This document shows positions 33,767 to 34,869 of a DNA stretch of 34,869 nucleotides, in pieces. Numbering within the stretch: position 1 is the stretch's first letter; each line of letters opens with the position of its first letter. Made by a program: the position numbers and the translations under genes. Origin of the DNA: Microvirga arvi (GTDB taxonomy: Bacteria > Pseudomonadota > Alphaproteobacteria > Rhizobiales > Beijerinckiaceae); the NCBI RefSeq assembly GCF_016892765.1, contig NZ_JAFEMD010000053.1:1-34869 (forward strand). Reading direction: 5' to 3'. The notes beneath the pieces were generated by a model. The model was given only the letters and a program-made list of their open reading frames with translations, did not search any database and was not told the origin of the DNA.

Positions 33767-34486
33767 TCAGCGGCCGTTGGCCTTGCGCCAGGCTGCGAAG
33801 TCGATGTTGGTCTGCTCGTCTGTGGCCGGGTACAGCCCCAGGATTGAGCGTCCCTTCAGGACCTCTTCCATCACGAAATCCTCAAATGCCGTCATTTCCG
33901 TGGTCTCGTCGGCGATCTCGTCAGCAAGGTGGGCCGGGATCACCACGACGCCCTCCGCGTCGCCGACGATCACGTCGCCCGGAAATACCGGTGCATCGCC
34001 GCAGCCGATCGGCACGTTGATGTCGATTGCCTGGTGCAGGGTCAGGTTCGTCGGAGCCGAGGGACGATTGTGATAGGCGGGGATCCCGAGTTGCTCGATC
34101 TCGGGCGTGTCGCGGAAGCCGCCGTCCGTGACAACGCCGGCGACGCCGCGCATCATGAGGCGGGAGATCAGGATCGAGCCGGCCGAGGCCGCACGCGGGT
34201 TCTTGCGGCTGTCCATGACGAGGACCGCACCCGGTGGACAGATCTCAACGGCTTTGCGCTGCGGGTGCTCCCGGTCGCGGAAGACGGACAGCTGGTTCAG
34301 ATCCTCGCGAGCCGGCATGTAGCGCAAGGTGAAGGCTTCGCCGACCATCGGGCCCGCATCGCGATTGATGCGGTGGACGTCCTGAATCCACTGGTTTCGT
34401 AGGCCGCGCTTGTAGAGAGCCGTCATCAGCGTAGGCGTAGCGACTTTCTTCAGCTTCTCGCGGGTCTCGGGCTTCAGTCCGGTCAT
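33767..34486 (-). CDS. RraA-family protein (RraA-like / HMG aldolase-like)
   Basis: A 239-residue member of the RraA family. Despite the name, many members outside enterobacteria are small-molecule lyases such as 4-hydroxy-4-methyl-2-oxoglutarate/oxaloacetate aldolases or decarboxylases. Visible motifs are AGSILISRLMMRGVAGVVTDGGFRD (active-site Gly and Arg-Asp region), VPIGCGDAPVFPGDVIVGDAEGVVVIP and the helical N-terminus beginning KKVATPTLMTAL. ATG 34486 with AGGAG eight bases upstream is preferred to TTG 34507. It sits 17 bp downstream of an IlvD/Edd dehydratase and before an HpcH/HpaI aldolase, which supports a metabolic role over control of RNase E. Confidence 0.85.
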   Translation of the reverse strand: MTGLKPETREKLKKVATPTLMTALYKRGLRNQWIQDVHRINRDAGPMVGEAFTLRYMPAREDLNQLSVFRDREHPQRKAVEICPPGAVLVMDSRKNPRAASAGSILISRLMMRGVAGVVTDGGFRDTPEIEQLGIPAYHNRPSAPTNLTLHQAIDINVPIGCGDAPVFPGDVIVGDAEGVVVIPAHLADEIADETTEMTAFEDFVMEEVLKGRSILGLYPATDEQTNIDFAAWRKANGR

Positions 34487-34503
34487 CGGCGCATCTCCTG
34501 GAA

Positions 34504-34869
34504 TCAAAAAATATCGGGCTCGGCCACAGGCGCGCCGTGGCTCGTCTCGAGGAAGTCGAAGTCGCAGCCTTCATGGGCTTGGCGGATGTGCTTCGTGAAC
34601 ATCCAGCCGTAGCCGCGCTCGAAGCGCGGCTTGCGTTCAGGAAGCAGGGCACGCCTCATCTCGAGCTCTTCATCGGAGACTTCGAGCGTGATGCGGCGTG
34701 CCGGAATGTCGACGGTGATGATGTCACCCGTACGCACGAGGGCGAGCGGTCCGCCCACATGCGCCTCCGGCGATACGTGAAGGATGCAGGCGCATAGCTC
34801 GTGCCGCTCATGCGGGCATCGGACAGGCGCAGCATGTCACGCACCCCCTGCTTCACGAGCTTCTTCGGG
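34504..34869 (-). pseudogene. IlvD/Edd-family dehydratase, C-terminal part, frameshifted and cut by window edge
   Basis: The window ends inside this gene. On the minus strand the outer frame gives KKLVKQGVRDMLRLSDARMSGTSY, then similarity moves frame to ACILHVSPEAHVGGPLALVRTGDIITVD and runs to the stop at 34504, ending GYGWMFTKHIRQAHEGCDFDF. These are hallmarks of the C-terminal domain of IlvD/Edd dehydratases (dihydroxy-acid, aldonate and related dehydratases with an Fe-S cluster). The family reads SGTSYGAC; here one G is missing near 34792-34794. As written, the protein would end in a wrong tail. A real mutation or a sequencing error are both possible. It leads an apparent operon with the RraA-like and HpcH/HpaI genes. 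Confidence 0.8.

Overview
The window looks like chromosomal or large-replicon DNA of an alphaproteobacterium, most likely Hyphomicrobiales (a Microvirga-, Methylobacterium- or rhizobium-like bacterium). The grounds are high GC, dense catabolic operons each paired with an ABC importer, and the resemblance of most proteins to families common in that order. The genus is an impression only. No rRNA, CRISPR array or phage structural genes were seen.

Region 1 (about 1-13,700) is bounded on the left by the 3' part of a tRNA-Lys gene fused to a roughly 460-bp sequence. That sequence recurs, diverged, as a direct repeat at about 13,130-13,590. This is the layout of an old integrative-element boundary. 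Between the copies are a decayed IS1182-type transposase, a decayed RHS/SpvB-like toxin gene and one substantial metabolic locus: an M81 (MlrC-like) metallopeptidase divergent from an operon encoding an XRE-cupin regulator, a class II aldolase and an Opp/Dpp-type importer (binding protein, two permeases, two ATPases). The first ATPase gene carries a one-base frameshift.

Region 2 (about 13,700-22,700) holds a 2,459-residue secreted RTX adhesin with 16 tandem VCBS/Ig-like repeats, part of which arose by block duplication. Divergent from it is a TPR protein with a glycosyltransferase-like domain. No type I secretion genes are in the window.

Region 3 (22,689-31,322) is an amino-sugar locus. The minus strand encodes, in transcription order, an ATPase and a fused two-domain permease of the Fe3+/hexose-phosphate/phosphonate importer class, a NagB-like deaminase, a NagA-like deacetylase and an EF_0837-type amidohydrolase. 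The plus strand carries the cognate binding protein, a DeoR repressor and a PP2C-type phosphatase. There is no PTS or sugar kinase, so the importer may bring in already phosphorylated amino sugars.

Region 4 (31,352-34,869) looks like part of a sugar-acid degradation locus: SDR dehydrogenase, small NTF2-like protein, HpcH/HpaI aldolase, RraA-family protein and the C-terminal end of an IlvD/Edd dehydratase. The dehydratase also shows a one-base frameshift and is cut by the window edge. Two single-base losses in otherwise well-conserved genes raise the possibility of sequencing error.
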